The notes under the pieces were generated by a model that was given only the letters and a program-made list of their open reading frames with translations, did no database searches and was not told the origin of the DNA. From NCBI GenBank assembly GCA_002633005.1, contig NMRA01000423.1, positions 70,108-130,105 on the forward strand: a stretch of DNA of 59,998 nucleotides. Direction: 5' to 3'. Source of the DNA: Phoronis australis. Lineage: Eukaryota > Phoronida > Phoronidae. This document shows positions 23,386-35,576 of this stretch, one piece after another (the first letter of the stretch is position 1; each line of letters begins with the position of its first letter). A program made the position numbers and the translations under genes.

Positions 23386-24984
23386 CAGATTTCACATAAT
23401 AGTTTGGTCATCGACAATTCCTCAATCCCCGAGTGATATTCCACATTTTTGCCGATTCATAAGAAGACGTCTCGTCCCCTTCGCTGATGAACTCTGAATG
23501 CCTGCCTATAGTGTACATGTACTAGCCTACATATCGTGTTTTTAACTCACGCGCCAAATGTCGGCTAACTTGATACATCACGGAAAAATGCAAAGATAGA
23601 GTATCAAAGTTTTGACATCAACGTAGGCCTAAACGGCAATGGGTTCTATACAAGAGAGAACAGGGGTTGACCAGTAACCAAACAACTGCGGCCCAAATGT
23701 CGACTCGGAGTTTCGGGCTAGTGACGTGGACAACCGGTTTATTAGAAAAGAAAACCACCGCTGGCAATTGAGGTACACACTTTTGAAATTCGACCCCCCC
23801 CCCGTCAAAGAAAATGTGCAATTTGAACTCTCCCTTAAAAGTGTTGGTTGCATGCTTGTGTTATGGAACCGACTCCCGTACCGGGGTCACCGGCCCACCC
23901 GACTGCGTTAATGAAAAAGATAATTTCAATATGTGGTCAATCTTTGGAGTGACCATGCCAATTTTAGGAGTAATGAGTCCAGTGTAGGCCGGGGAGAATG
24001 TTCCCTGACTCCATCTAATCAGACACTGAGATTTTGGCTGCTCCACTCCGGCCGACTGACTTTCTTTGATAAGCTGTTTTCCGGCGGGAGATACGGAACT
24101 CAAGAAGTAAAGCTTAATAATTGACAAATGTATCAAGAAATGGTAGGTCAGTTACAGAACACTCAGCTTTCCACGTTATACTCCTGTAACTGTAGCGAGA
24201 GCTGACGATAACATAGTTGCTAGGGTAGTCGATGCGAATATAGGGAGCGTTGAATCAGCGCGACTTTTCGTGGCGGTTTTGCATTTCACATCATAACTTA
24301 GCAACTCGAGTACGATTCTAAGATTGAGTACGCGTTTAGTCTACTCGAAATATGACATTAAATACGCTTTTTTCGAGTAGGTCTACAACTCGAGTGAGCA
24401 CGATTTTGAGTACGAAATCTCGAGTGTGAGTATGAGCCTGACGGAGATTGCAGACCGGGCCCCGGAGTCACAGTAGGGTGCGGCAACGTTGACTTTATTC
24501 ATTTCCAAAACATTTCTATAATAAAATACAGTTGCATGCTTCCTGCACTAGATATTCGTTTAATATTAATTTTTGGATGAGAATTCAAATAAAATAACTT
24601 TATTTACCCCTTCTGTGCTATATATTCGTTACAACAACACCCGGCAACACTGTACACAATCGGTTGTCAAGCGATAGAGGCATACATGTCCCATAATGCA
24701 ACTGCGGCGGCAAATTCAAGGTGGCGTATTTGCACATTCGCTATTGAAAGCTTTCATACTTTTTAGTAGCAGCGACGGGCGCGTGTCAGGAACGTACTGT
24801 AAAACAACGTCAGCAGTCAGCCCAGAAATTTTTGGTGTATTTAAACTAGAGGCATCCTAACTTGAAATTCATTATAGAATTAGAGGTTGACAACATTTTG
24901 CCATTTCTGTGTGTTAGTGGAGCGTGAGGGTACCTCAGTGGTAACATCGGTATTTCGCAAGAAGACCTACACAGGACTGCACAT

Positions 24985-25625
24985 TTGTTTTATAACTTCA
25001 CATCCTTTGCTTATCAAGTAGGTCTCATTAAAATTCTAATAGCCAGGGTATATCGCATTAACAACATTTGGGCTGGATTTGATTCTAACATTAAAGAATT
25101 TGCAACGAATTTGCAAAAGAATGGCTATCCCCTAGAATTAGTCAATAGGATACTGAAAGCAAGACTCCAGCGTAGCCCTGATGATATTCATCCTGTTGAC
25201 AAAACTAACTACAAGTACTTTAAAGTATCCTATGTTGGGATTTACGCCAACATTGCTCAAAGAAAACTCAACAAATTGGTGAATGATTACTGTGTTAACT
25301 TAAGAGTTGTATTAACATTCAAGTCTCTAAAAATGTCGAATTTATTTAACACTAAAGACAAAAGTCCATTGGGTCTACAGTCCAGGTACATGTAGGCTAT
25401 ACACATATATCTAGGCTGGATGGGGCTCCAGTTCTAAAGGCGACACTGTTCGCCATTTGAAAACCAGGACCAGGGAACATCTAAATTCTGATAGATGTTT
25501 GCATGTAAATATTCATCTACAGAGCTCCAATCATTGTTATCAGCAATGCTCTTTCAATGATTTTGCTATAATAGACTAAGAAGAAACAACAGAGGAGCTT
25601 AAGAGCATGTTCGCGAATGGACCAG
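24985..25625 (+). pseudogene. Penelope-like retroelement remnant (RT C-terminus + GIY-YIG)
   Basis: The 136-residue ORF (24985-25395) reads GLIKILIARVYRINN, FATNLQKNGYPLELVNR and YFKVSYVGIYANIAQRKLN, the layout that follows the reverse-transcriptase core in Penelope-like elements. After a frame break, GDTVRHLKTRTREHL (about 25437-25480) matches the GIY-YIG endonuclease pattern that normally comes next. The catalytic RT core is absent and frames are broken, so it is a dead 3' fragment, in antisense orientation within a gene A intron. Confidence 0.7.
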
Positions 25626-25819
25626 GCATCGGGTGATAAACGCTATGTCACAGATTCTCTTTATATTTTGTCTGTGAGATGACACTGGCCCCACTGACTC
25701 CAGACCACCTTTATTTTTTTCAAAACGCCCCCTTTTGGTTTCCATGGATACTATTTGTTTCCAACAAGTTTTCAGCCTGGCGGCAGTTAAGTTTTAGTAA
25801 AGTTTGATCTACACTGTAA

Positions 25820-26350
25820 GTGCTAATGGACTGGCTCAAATAGGAGACTCCTATGTTAGTTGTTCAAAGTACAGGTGATCTCGCTTACATGTACCTCCTC
25901 ATCCCATACGGTACACGTAACTCCCCAGTCTGTACACCTGTATATACAATGTTGGACCACTTTAAAGTAAAAAGTGACATTTAATGCGACTAGAATCTGG
26001 TTTAACACTCATTGCCTGGTTAATTTATACAAACTATCATGGAAAACAAGAGATGTCTAAATGTGTTAAAAGATCTAAATACCAGTGAATTGGCTCAAAC
26101 ATGACACTCCTGATGTTAACAATTCAGAATACAGGTGACCTCAGCACCTCCCTTAACTCATCATCACATACCGTGCAAATAACTCTCATTCTGCAAAAAC
26201 AATGTTGGAATAGATTAAAGTCAAAATGATGTTTAATGTGACTGTAATCTGGTTTAACACTGGTCATCCAGTTAAGTGGTACAAAGTAGCATGGAAAACC
26301 GAGATATGTAAACGTTTTCTTTGATCTAAATGTCAGTGAATTGGTTTAAG
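25820..26350. repeat. Two diverged tandem copies of ~263 bp
   Basis: ACTGGCTCAAATAGGAGACT..TACAGGTGA..ACAATGTTGGA..AATCTGGTTTAACACT..CATGGAAAAC recurs in the same order about 263 bp later, and the start of a third copy (AGTGAATTGGTTTAAG) follows. Confidence 0.75.
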
Positions 26351-27830
26351 TATGCCTAAGTCACTACCTTTCCTTAAGCTTGTACATAAGTTAACACTCA
26401 GATAAGGCTTCTCTTTTTAGTTAAGAGAGATTGAGTGTAATATGAGTTTGAAAGAAGAAAACTGAAATACCAGCATCTTTAAATAAATTGGACAGCAAAG
26501 TTTCAACCAGAACACTGACTAAACACCCTAAATTCTACTGACAAAATCACAGTAAGTGTTGCTATATTGCATTTTGCATTTATCTCAGTTTCTACAACAT
26601 CACATCAATAACAACTGGTTAAATCACTCAGACAACCCAACAGATTGTATAATGTTCGAACAAAGATGAAATCCGGAGTATTACTGGACATCACTGACTG
26701 TCAAGTTCATTATCTCCCTCGTTTGACCATTTTCCAGTGCTATTCAAGGCAGCCATGCGTGAAAAGAAACCTTTATCCTGTTGTAGTGTCAGCCAGCCTT
26801 CCTCCTGAAACTGCTCATTCGTCTTCATCACCTGTGCAGTTTTTGCGGGATCTCCTTTGTTGCTCTACTTTCTGAAAAATGACAGGCAGGTTGTAACACT
26901 CTCGAATTATACACTTATTGCAGAACTTTGCAGAGCCCAGCCACTACACAGGTGTGACTGCTGCTGAGTGATCAAATGATTTTAGCTGAGATAATTCATT
27001 TGACCCATGGAGTGTAATATGTAAAACGACCATAAGTACAACAAGAAAAAACAGTGTGGGCACTTGATTTATTTTTGCCAGTTTGATTGGATTCCTTTGG
27101 ACATCAAGTGAATATCATATCCAGACAACAAATGTCAACATAGTGGTACTCACAAAACATAATGACACGCTATGATTTCCAGAATTACACAATTCACTGA
27201 CAGCTGAAGTGAAAAGAAATTCCGGCATGCAGGTTTTCAGTTAAAATAGGAATTTATAATGCTATAACTACAGCATTCATCAATATATGTATAGAAAAAA
27301 TACTTCCTGTAGTGAACTAAAAAGAAGACACATAACAACAATATCGGTTGTTGAAAAGTGAAAGTCAATGAGATATTGCATTTTCCGCTTGCAACAAGTA
27401 CAGGCCACTAGATGCACATAATCTCAGACTAAACTTACAACTAACACAAGACGCTACTAGTAAGTGGACTGAATAGCTCTAGGTTAGCCTAGACTCCAAC
27501 AACGGCGACAGGGCAGGTATATCACTGATTTGCCCTTTATAGGAACACAAGACTGTTAATCAATTGTTTACAGTGATGCAGGCATAGGACTACTAAATTT
27601 CACCAGTGTGTACAATAAAAAGCTCTGTCTATACTACATGTTCAAAAACAAGTACTGTTGTTACATTTTTGTGGTACATGCATGGTCACACAGTTTGTGA
27701 TCTTCCTGAAAGGAGGACCAGTAACTTGCATTGCAGGGTACTGTATTAGAATAACATCTGTTGTTTCTAGCGGTGCTAACTGGTTCTCGAATCATGTATC
27801 CACAAAACTGATCGTGATAAAACCTCAAAT
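26351..27830. other. Intron of gene A, nothing supported
   Basis: AT-rich intron sequence. A minus-strand reading KVEQQRRSRKNCTGDEDE after a CAG acceptor (about 26870) could be the last exon of the broken gene at 27.8-28.3 kb, but nothing confirms it. Confidence 0.3.
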
Positions 27831-28290
27831 TCAAACAAAGCAGTAGTAGTACTCACCATATCCAGCAGGAAAGAACACTAATGCATTGACATTGTTGAGT
27901 TCCTGTGAAAGTAAGTTGACTTTAGACATTTCAACCAGCATCCCCACTTCAGGCTTGGCACGCGAGCTACCACTAATGAAATGGGTGTTTGCAGAGTCTA
28001 CATGGTTTCCACAGAATTCCAAGATCAGCCCGGTGTCTTGCCCTTGCCTTGGACGCAGTCACACAGGCGTGTCACGGGTCCGGTGAACACCCATTTGTAA
28101 ATTGTCCGACTCTCGCCAAAATCAGTTGCCGCACAGTCTGTAGGTGCGGTGGTTTGCTACTCACTTTATGCCGCATCAAGATTTCACACATGTGCAGAAG
28201 ACATTCTTTTGAGGTTCCATACACTTCATCACACTCCTTCATACTAGCAGATAACACAGCAAGTCAGGATCAACCATTTTGCCACCACTA
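27831..28290 (-). pseudogene. Unidentified protein-coding remnant nested in gene A intron
   Basis: Three consecutive minus-strand stretches in three different frames look like one protein: SMKECDEVYGTSKECLLHMC and EILMRHKVSSKPPHLQTVRQ (about 28257-28130); DFGESRTIYKWVFTGPVTRL (about 28130-28045); and LILEFCGNHVDSANTHFISG continuing to NNVNALVFFPAGYG (28030-27855). The amino-acid composition is like that of a folded cytoplasmic protein. GT donors follow MRHK (28164) and FPAGY (27855), so an exon-intron reading is possible, but two frame shifts within 250 bp favour a pseudogene or sequence errors. No family recognised. Confidence 0.4.
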
Positions 28291-29548
28291 AAGTGACACC
28301 TGTTGTTGGACACTGGGTTCACGAAAAACGCGGAATTTTTATTAAAAAGGAAAAATACCTTAAACAATTGCGCCTGACTTAATGACACTTAACTAAATAT
28401 TAAAAAAATCTTTTGAATCAAAACTATGCACTTTACTGGTGTTGTAATGTCCCAAACAGGTATCGGTATTGAAAGTAATTTCTACTCAGGTGGTTGTCGC
28501 AATCTTGCAATTTGTATAGAAAAATGCTCAGCGCCAGAAAATTTTATTGTATTAATCAACAGCAATAAGATAGAAACGTCTTGTGTAAAAGTCTGGTGTT
28601 GATCAGTGTTGTGCCAGCTGAGATATACGGGCTCAAAGTGTGGCGAAATTGAAATGCCTTGTTAACCTCTGACCCCTCTATAATTTATGCCTGAAATTTT
28701 TAACTTAGCGGCCGAGTTAATGAGTATTGTTTAACATCTTTGTAAAGCCGAAGACTTGCTTTATTTAAAAATACAAACAAATAATGATCTCGTGCGCCGA
28801 CATTTTTTATTGTGCAGTGCAAATAAGGCATTTTCGGCGAGTTCATTGCATGGCATGCCCCCAAAATAGAGGCTCCCTGATTTCTCCCCCTTAAACAAGG
28901 TAAAATGAGATTGGACTTTACTGTTTTGTTTATCATCCCAAAGGTAACTAAAATGCATAGTATGGTTCAAATCGGTGACATTGGGTTTATCACCCCTCTG
29001 GGCATTTTTGCCTGCTGTGAGCCGTACTTCACTCTTAAGATTCCTGAGGCTTTACAGATCAGATGGTGCAACCCCAATCTCAATAAGCAACTGGCACACG
29101 TCCACAGGTTGTCATTGTTGGTCTAGTTTATTGTCACTCCCTGTAACTGACTGTGTCTGTGTTTCATCACTTGTTGCTGGGCCCAGCTTAGTGGCCACTA
29201 TATTCTCTCTTTCTTCTGATGATGGTTTTTAAATAAATGACACCGAAACATGTCAAGCCGTTTTAAAACCGTTGTTTCTTTTATTAATACAATTGTATTC
29301 ACGTTTACATTAAAACAATGGCGTATTTTACCAATTCCACTCATCTTTTTCCTTGACTGCGAACATCACTCCCATTAGATAAACGTTATTTTTAAAACAG
29401 TAAGGTATAAAAGAACTTTAAGACAAATTGACCTACAACCAATTATTTATGAATGATTTGGAGTCGACCAATTCTTATTGAGGTTTACCTAAAATAACCT
29501 TTTGCCAATAATTTGTTATCATTTTTTCTAAGAAAGCGCTTTGAGTAC
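28291..29548. other. Intron of gene A, nothing supported
   Basis: No exon recognised. The run near 29210-29250 (CTGATGATGG..AAATAAATGACACCGAAAC) resembles the 3' junction sequence of some GIY-YIG retroelements, too short to call. Confidence 0.3.
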
Positions 29549-29696
29549 CTCGTTTCAAGATGTACTTGAGTCGCCAACCTTGACGTGTCACTGAGTAATC
29601 CGTGTGGAATCGGAATTTGACAAAATTTGTGTTTGACTCCATGCGACTTGGAACACTCGTCCCCGTGTAACGTCCAGTCACACCGCCACCAATAAA
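29549..29696 (-). CDS. Gene A, CUB domain second-half exon
   Basis: A 148-nt exon. Acceptor CCTCTTTCAG before TTTATTGG (phase 0); donor ACGAG/GTACTC (phase 1). It encodes FIGGGVTGRYTGTSVPSRME, then NFVKFRFHTDYSVTRQGWRL and KY, the C-terminal half of a CUB domain with the typical FxxD.S....GW.L.Y ending. Its length and both phases match the gene B exon at 58052-58199 exactly. CUB domains are extracellular beta-sandwich modules for protein or ligand binding. The ORF appears to run on to a stop after the donor, but that is intron read-through. Confidence 0.9.
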
Positions 29697-31017
29697 CTGA
29701 AAGAGGAATAATAGAGCATTAGAACAACTTGCCGCAGATTTAGCACTTCGTTGGTAACTTAGATGACTATTTGTTGAAAAGAATGTGTTTTACATGTCAA
29801 AGATTTATTTCTTCAATTATTTTAAACTTTTAACAAAAATGCGCGAAACTGTATGTTTTTAAAGTCTTTGATCATTTCATAATTTTATTATGTATCCGAA
29901 AACAATGATTTGGTATTGGTAATCACACGATTACGTTTTCTCTCAAAAATCGTGCTTTTGTTTCACGGAAATCGACGTATATCCTACGAGCATGATTTGA
30001 TCTCACGAAACTAACGAAGTCTTTTTCTTTATTCTATTAATTAAGCATTCTTGTCTGGGAGTTTCTTTTAATGTCTTTTAGAATGTTGACGTCTTCGTTT
30101 TTGTTTTCGGATTAAAAGGCTAGACACGCTTTTGCGACTAATGGAATAAAGAAACAAAAATGTCAGGCGCGTAAAAAACCTACATGTAACAACTTACCAT
30201 AGAGGTACAAAAGAATACAATTGTACCTCACTATTTAAATGCTATGGAATTTTTCGATAGTACAGTTTCATTTGAAAGACAACCAAAATTTCTAAAATTC
30301 TCAGAAAAATAGTTACGACCATTTAACCAAGTCGCCTAACACAGCAACCGAAAAGAAGCGAGCAAAAAGAACACAGTGATGGCCAAAAAGGTTGCAGTAA
30401 CAGCATTCCACTTTACAGGATACTAATTTCCATTCATCATCTCACAAGACAAAGACTTATGATCTTGATATGATTTCAAGACAGTACAAAGACAATGAGA
30501 TACATCTTGATTAAAATGTTAAAATGCTTAATAGTTTAATAGAAAAACTGAAAGGCTCCATGTTCTTATATTACAACTATTGCTTGTTTGCAAAATTTTC
30601 GAGGAAGTCGACATATTGACGGATGACATAGGCCTACTTGCAAGAAAATAAACACGAGAACTTGACCAAAATTTCACCACTACGGTATTGGCCTAGCATT
30701 ACTTCTTAGACCATTTGGAAGCGATACCAGGGCTTCCCTAGAAGTGACTGTTCGTGATTACTTATGTGACAAACTTCTACAATTCGGCTTGTCGCAGCGT
30801 GTCTTTTTATGCGCAAGCCTTGTCAGGTCCATCGCGGGCCGTTCGGGGAAAATGTTGGCCGTAATTACGCTGGTAATTACTACCGAGACTCACTCGTGTT
30901 TTACGACGGCAATCGTTATATCCACTGAGAAATTGATTTATAGGTCACGTGATCTCTTAAGAAGAGTACGCTCGTAATCTTACATTCGTAATTATACGCT
31001 CTTAAGGATATCCCAAA

Positions 31018-31180
31018 CCTTATTCACAAAATTGGCCATTTTTACAATATTACATATACGTCTAGCAAAATACCTTATCTTCATTCTCCGGGAAATTCAA
31101 ATACAAAATATATACCGTATACCTAGAAAAAAAGATTTAGCAGAACCACCCTGAAACCGCACAACCGCGTAGACATTTGC
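31018..31180 (+). repeat. Dispersed repeat, copy 1
   Basis: CCTTATTCACAAAATTGGCC..TCTAGCAAAATACCTTAT..AAATATATACCGT..CGCGTA recurs in direct orientation at 47983-48125. Confidence 0.7.
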
Positions 31181-31429
31181 TTACTACTTATCCCAAGTCA
31201 AAGGTTACAGGCCTGTCACTCAAATCGAATATTCTGCCAGGTACAGAGCAGCTTCGTATGTACCTTCAGTCCTGTCAGTCACCGTGTGGCTATAATATTA
31301 AGTCAATGAGGTGTAGAACGGTGCCAGGAAAACAAAGACAAAAGGCTCGGATGAGGGAATAATTGTAAACTCGATTAAAAGTGTGGTTAATGCTGAGAAT
31401 CACAAATGTTTTACTTTAGAATACTACAT

Positions 31430-33420
31430 GAATGAATTGGTCAAACTTTCAGAAGAAAAATGCACCTAATGACCCCATGGGTGCACCAAATGACCTGATA
31501 ATTTAGAATTCAAACTGAATCACATTTACTAAACAGATATGTAATTTTGAAATCTCTATCTCAAAATTTTAGTTTGCACTCAATGACCTTCGACCTATTT
31601 CTCTGATTGGTTATGCCTATTGCATAGTAAAGTAGGACGTTCGACTGGCATGGTGACTTACACCAGTGTGCTGAACTTGAAAAGAATGCCTTGAAAAATG
31701 TAGGAGAAGTTACATTCATTTTGAACGTTAGATGACATTTGCACTAATTGACCATATCCGGTGTCTTTAGGAGAATCATTGCGAAGCCCGTGAAATGTGT
31801 GTTTAATGCTGAGAATCACAGTTGTCTAACGGTTGACACATCAGAATACTTGGTGAATGAAAAGGACATATTTTCAGAAGAAAAATGCACATAATGACCC
31901 CATGCGGTTGCACTAAATGACCTGAAACTTCGTATTTCAAATTGAATTAGACGTACCAATCAGTGAATGTGAAGTTAAAGTGTCTAGCTCAAAATTTTAG
32001 TTTGCACTCAATGACCTTTAACCTATTTTCTCTGATTGGATGACCCTTTTGCTTAGTAAAGTAGGGTATTTCATTGGCATGTAGGTTTACACCAATGTGC
32101 TGGAATTGAAGAGAATTCTATAAATGTATTTGTATTGAAGGCCTCTGGCCCAAAGTACAATAAACAAAACAATTAATCAGGCACATTTGCACAAGCAGTC
32201 AACCCATTTAAGAGTTGTTCTCGTCTTTTAAGGGCAAAATACACATATTTAACAGCAGATATATCTGGATTAGCGAGCAGGCGTATACAGGATTCTTGAG
32301 TTGGATGCCTCCATTGAAATTCCTTCATAAAACGTGACCTAAGTTCACAATATCCCTTGCAAACCAACAGGAAATGGTATTCATCCTCTACAAGACCNAC
32401 TCGTCAAATGTGCCTACTCTAAAATCTGAAATATGTTGAAAGAGACTTGTCGATACTATCAAATAGTCTACAGTGCTACAACCACCTGAAGCGTGACATG
32501 TAAACTCGCCATGAAGAGAATTCCTTGAAAATTGTAGAAGAAATAAAATTTTCAAAAGTAGATGACATTGCGACCCTATCCAGTGCATTACGAGCCCTTT
32601 AGTAGAACTATTGCAAAGTCCGTGAAAAGTATACTTAATGCTGAGAATCACAATTGTCTAACGGGTGACACATCAGACTACTTGGTGAATGAAAAGGACA
32701 AATTTTCAGAAGAAAAATGCACCTAATGACCCCACGGTTGCACTAAATGACCTGAAACTTCGTATTTCAATTGAATTCGACGTAACAATCAGACTTGTGA
32801 ATTTGAAGTGTCGAGCTCAAAATTTTAGTTTGCACTCAATGACCTTTGGCCTATTTTTTCTGATTGGTGAGGCATATTTCGTAGTAAAGTAGGGTGTTCA
32901 ATTGACATGTTGACTTACCCCAGTGTGCTGAAATTGAAAAGAATTCCTTGAAAAACGTGAGATATATTATTTTGAACGTTAGATGACCTTTGCACTAATT
33001 GACCCTATCCGGTGAATTATAAGCGTCTTGAGGAGAATTATTGCAAAGCCCATGAAAAATGTGTTTAATGCTGAGAATCACAGTTGTCTAACAGTTGACA
33101 CACCAGAATACTTGGTGAATGAAAAGGACAAATTTTCAGAAGAAAAATTCACCTAATAACCCCATGTTTGCACTCAATGACCTAAAACTTTGGATTCCGA
33201 ATTGAATTACCTTAACAATCAGACCTGTGAATTTGAAGTGTCTAGCTCAAAATCTTGGTTTGCACCTAATGACCTTTGACCTGTTTAACCTGATTGAATG
33301 ACCCGATTACTTAGAAAAGTAATTTTTTAAATTGCCTTATTGACTTATATCTGTGTACCGAAGTTGAAAAGAATAGCTTTTAAATTAAAGGAGTAGCATT
33401 TTAAAAATTACATGACCTTT
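31430..33420. repeat. Tandem ~430-bp satellite, about four copies
   Basis: The phrase TTTCAGAAGAAAAATGCAC(C)TAATGACCCC, followed by TAGTTTGCACTCAATGACCT, recurs near 31447, 31876, 32706 and 33139. Spacings are about 430 bp except where a ~400-bp insertion separates the second and third starts. Confidence 0.85.
32118..32518 (-). mobile_element. LINE 3' tail inserted in the satellite
   Basis: The satellite copy is interrupted between AGAGAATTCT (about 32111) and AGAGAATTCC (about 32516), a near-duplicate of the insertion site. The minus strand carries VCKGYCELRSRFMKEF and ISAVKYVYFALKRREQLLNG, the C-terminal region that follows the reverse transcriptase in many non-LTR retrotransposons. GGCCAGAGGCCTTCAATAC and an A-rich stretch follow. 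An undetermined base (n) at 32398 sits in the upstream frame. 5'-truncated and dead. Confidence 0.65.
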
Positions 33421-33587
33421 GCACCAAATAACCTCTTCCGGTGCATTATGGAATATGAATATACTAGGTCAAAATTTGTATACTGCCTAAAGTCATATAT
33501 TAAATTTGAAGAACATACTTGCAACCATTTTAGAGTTATTAAGTGTCAAAGTTGATCGGAAGAAGAATAAGAATTAGAATAATAATA

Positions 33588-33762
33588 AGAATAAAATTGA
33601 AGAAAACCCAGGAACAACAGTACTCTGTGCTTACATGCGCAGAGTAATAAAATTGAAGAAAACCCAGGAACAACAGTACTCTGCGCTTGGACGCACAGAA
33701 TAATAAAATCAAAGAAAACCCTGGAACAACAGTACTCTGCGCTTGCACGGGCAGAGTAATTA
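33588..33762. repeat. 56-bp tandem repeat, three copies
   Basis: GGAACAACAGTACTCTG recurs at 33611, 33667 and 33723, each followed by a GCGC-containing variable stretch and AGAGTAAT or AGAATAAT. Confidence 0.85.
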
Positions 33763-34204
33763 CGGGCGAACGGTTAGTGTCATAACACACCGGCGAAGAC
33801 TCGGTCGTAATTACTAGCGTAATTTCGGGCGACGCTGTCACCGAACGGCCCAAGATAACAGGTAGTTATATGCAAACCCAGAAATCATGGAACGCTTTGT
33901 GACCATCTTGATAGCTTTAAGTTGTCTAAGTCAGCTGTTCACCTCTTGGTTTATAGCTGATAAAAGTTCTTAAACCGCAGTTGATGTGCGTACCAGAAAA
34001 AAGTACAAACGTTATGTAAATATAGAACACGGTTAAGCGGAAATATTGATATGACGTCCCAGTCAGTTTGCTGGTTAAGAACAAGAATCGCTCGGCATAA
34101 AATTGATCTCACATTATTCCTTTTCGCAACAGTGTTCTACTTCCATTATGAACAAAAGCATTAAACGTTCAGCAGCTCAGTAAAGTATATAAAAGTCCTT
34201 GAAA

Positions 34205-34540
34205 TTCAAGTTCTGAACCAAGTTTGGCTAATCAATCTGCTGCCTCATTACCCTGGGTGGCCAAGTTTCTAAGAGTCCAGGCAACAGTGATGTGGTTACA
34301 TTTACCTAACTTATTAAGGTAAGCGATGTAATGCTGAACAATGTGCGACTTTACAACATTGTTTATGAGTCTTTAATAGCTGCCTGGTTATCAGGCAGGT
34401 CAGCTACAGATTTATTTTGGATTCTTTTGTCGAACAGTTCTTCTGAAACTTTAAAAATTTCAAAAGCCTCTGCTTGGAAAACAGAACTATGTTTTCCGAG
34501 ATAATCGATTTTTCAGTTGGTGGTATATCAGTCTGTAAAC
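34205..34540 (-). pseudogene. LINE RNase H domain remnant
   Basis: The minus strand reads HSSVFQAEAFEIFKVSEEL, then DNQAAIK, and after a frame shift HIVQHYIAYLNKLGKCNHIT followed by VAWTLRNLATQGNEAAD and a stop. This is the order of the RNase H domain of non-LTR retrotransposons: FQAE, the SDxQAAI segment and the GNExAD end. Frame shift and stop show it is dead. Confidence 0.75.
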
Positions 34541-35576
34541 TTTTATAGAGCTTACACCAATGTTTCTTTCATATTTGACGACACAATTTCTAGACAGAAT
34601 AAGACATTCAAAGTTGCAAATGTCTTGGATTATACTGACCGACCAGTAGGCATACACAACAGTGGAAGTTCATTTCTAGCACTGTTACACGTGTCAACAT
34701 GACTTTTTGTTTTCCCTGATGTACAAACTGGCTTGGAAGTCCAGAGTCCTGTTTAGTCGATATGGAAGGACCCTTGGACGTACTCGGGCATTATAGACTC
34801 ATCAATCGATTCTATATTCATTCATTGCTCCCAGTGGGATGCTAGGAAGTGATAATGTTATCACAAGACAAGCTAAGCGTCGTAGCTTCAGAAGAAACTT
34901 CTTAAGGTACGGTTTCTCACTTCCAATGACTCAAGGCACACATGGGTAAGATATCACCTGTCTTATCATAGCAGTAAATATCTATTTCATGGTTTTTGGA
35001 TGTAAACCCCATGTTTTGCCCATAAGTTGCTTACATCGCTTAAGTGAAAATTGTAGCCTTATTAGTTACATGGCTTAAATGATATTTCAGATAGAGTTTC
35101 GTGGGTGGATGGATTTTTGGCTGATGTAGCATGAGTGTTTAACCGTGGTAAGAATATTTTCCATACCTGAACTGTCTTTCATTGGTACAGTCGAAGACAA
35201 CCTAGCTGAGTGTAAAACACGAAACAGTATACGAGAGAGACAAGCGTCTGGAACAATATGACAGCTTATTCTTAGCAGCGTGTTGCAAAGACTGGCTAAC
35301 TATCAGTGGCATGTTAGACAACTCTTGCGGTTGCAACTGGCGGTACACATGGGACACGACACCGAAAGTAAGACGAAAATCTTTTTATAGAAATAACATA
35401 CATACATGCACACATATCAATGGAAAACAAAATTTTCGTTCAAGTAGCAAGTATTAAAATACCTCGCAACTGCAAATGTGTTCTAGCTTCCTGCATACAG
35501 TAGGCGATTTACTTGTTTGTTATCAAATGTAAAGTGAAAGATCTCCCAGTCAGGTGGAAAGTAAGAAAAGTGTTTG

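Larger units (their letters stand above)
20594..24752. repeat. Imperfect ~4.2-kb palindrome (nested inverted repeats)
   Basis: Three separate segments on the left recur inverted on the right in mirror order: CAATAGCGAATGTGCAAAT (20594) with its complement near 24735; a CAATCTCC..ACTCA-rich segment (about 21405) with one near 24430; and about 175 bp at 21650-21825 with 23200-23385. Centre is near 22.5-22.9 kb. It could be a DNA transposon with long inverted ends or a local inverted duplication. No target-site duplication identified. Confidence 0.6.
30836..33851. mobile_element. Terminal-inverted-repeat element with satellite core
   Basis: GGGCCGTTCGG at 30836 and its complement CCGAACGGCCC ending at 33851 bound about 80-90 bp of imperfect inverted ends; both contain AATTACG-CT-GTAATTAC and GACCGAG/TACCGAG-type words. 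Between them lie the ~430-bp tandem repeats, a 56-bp tandem repeat and an inserted LINE tail. No transposase and no clear target-site duplication are visible, so it is probably non-autonomous. Confidence 0.6.

Noticed and set aside
24915-24965. tRNA-like box (GGTACCTCAGTGGTAAC) before the Penelope fragment
   Set aside because: Resembles an A box only. No B box, no clover-leaf and no acceptor stem could be found.
29475-29681. CUB-containing ORF ending in a stop at 29475
   Set aside because: The stop lies beyond the splice donor at 29548; the exon continues into TSP1 exons by splicing, so this is not a protein end.
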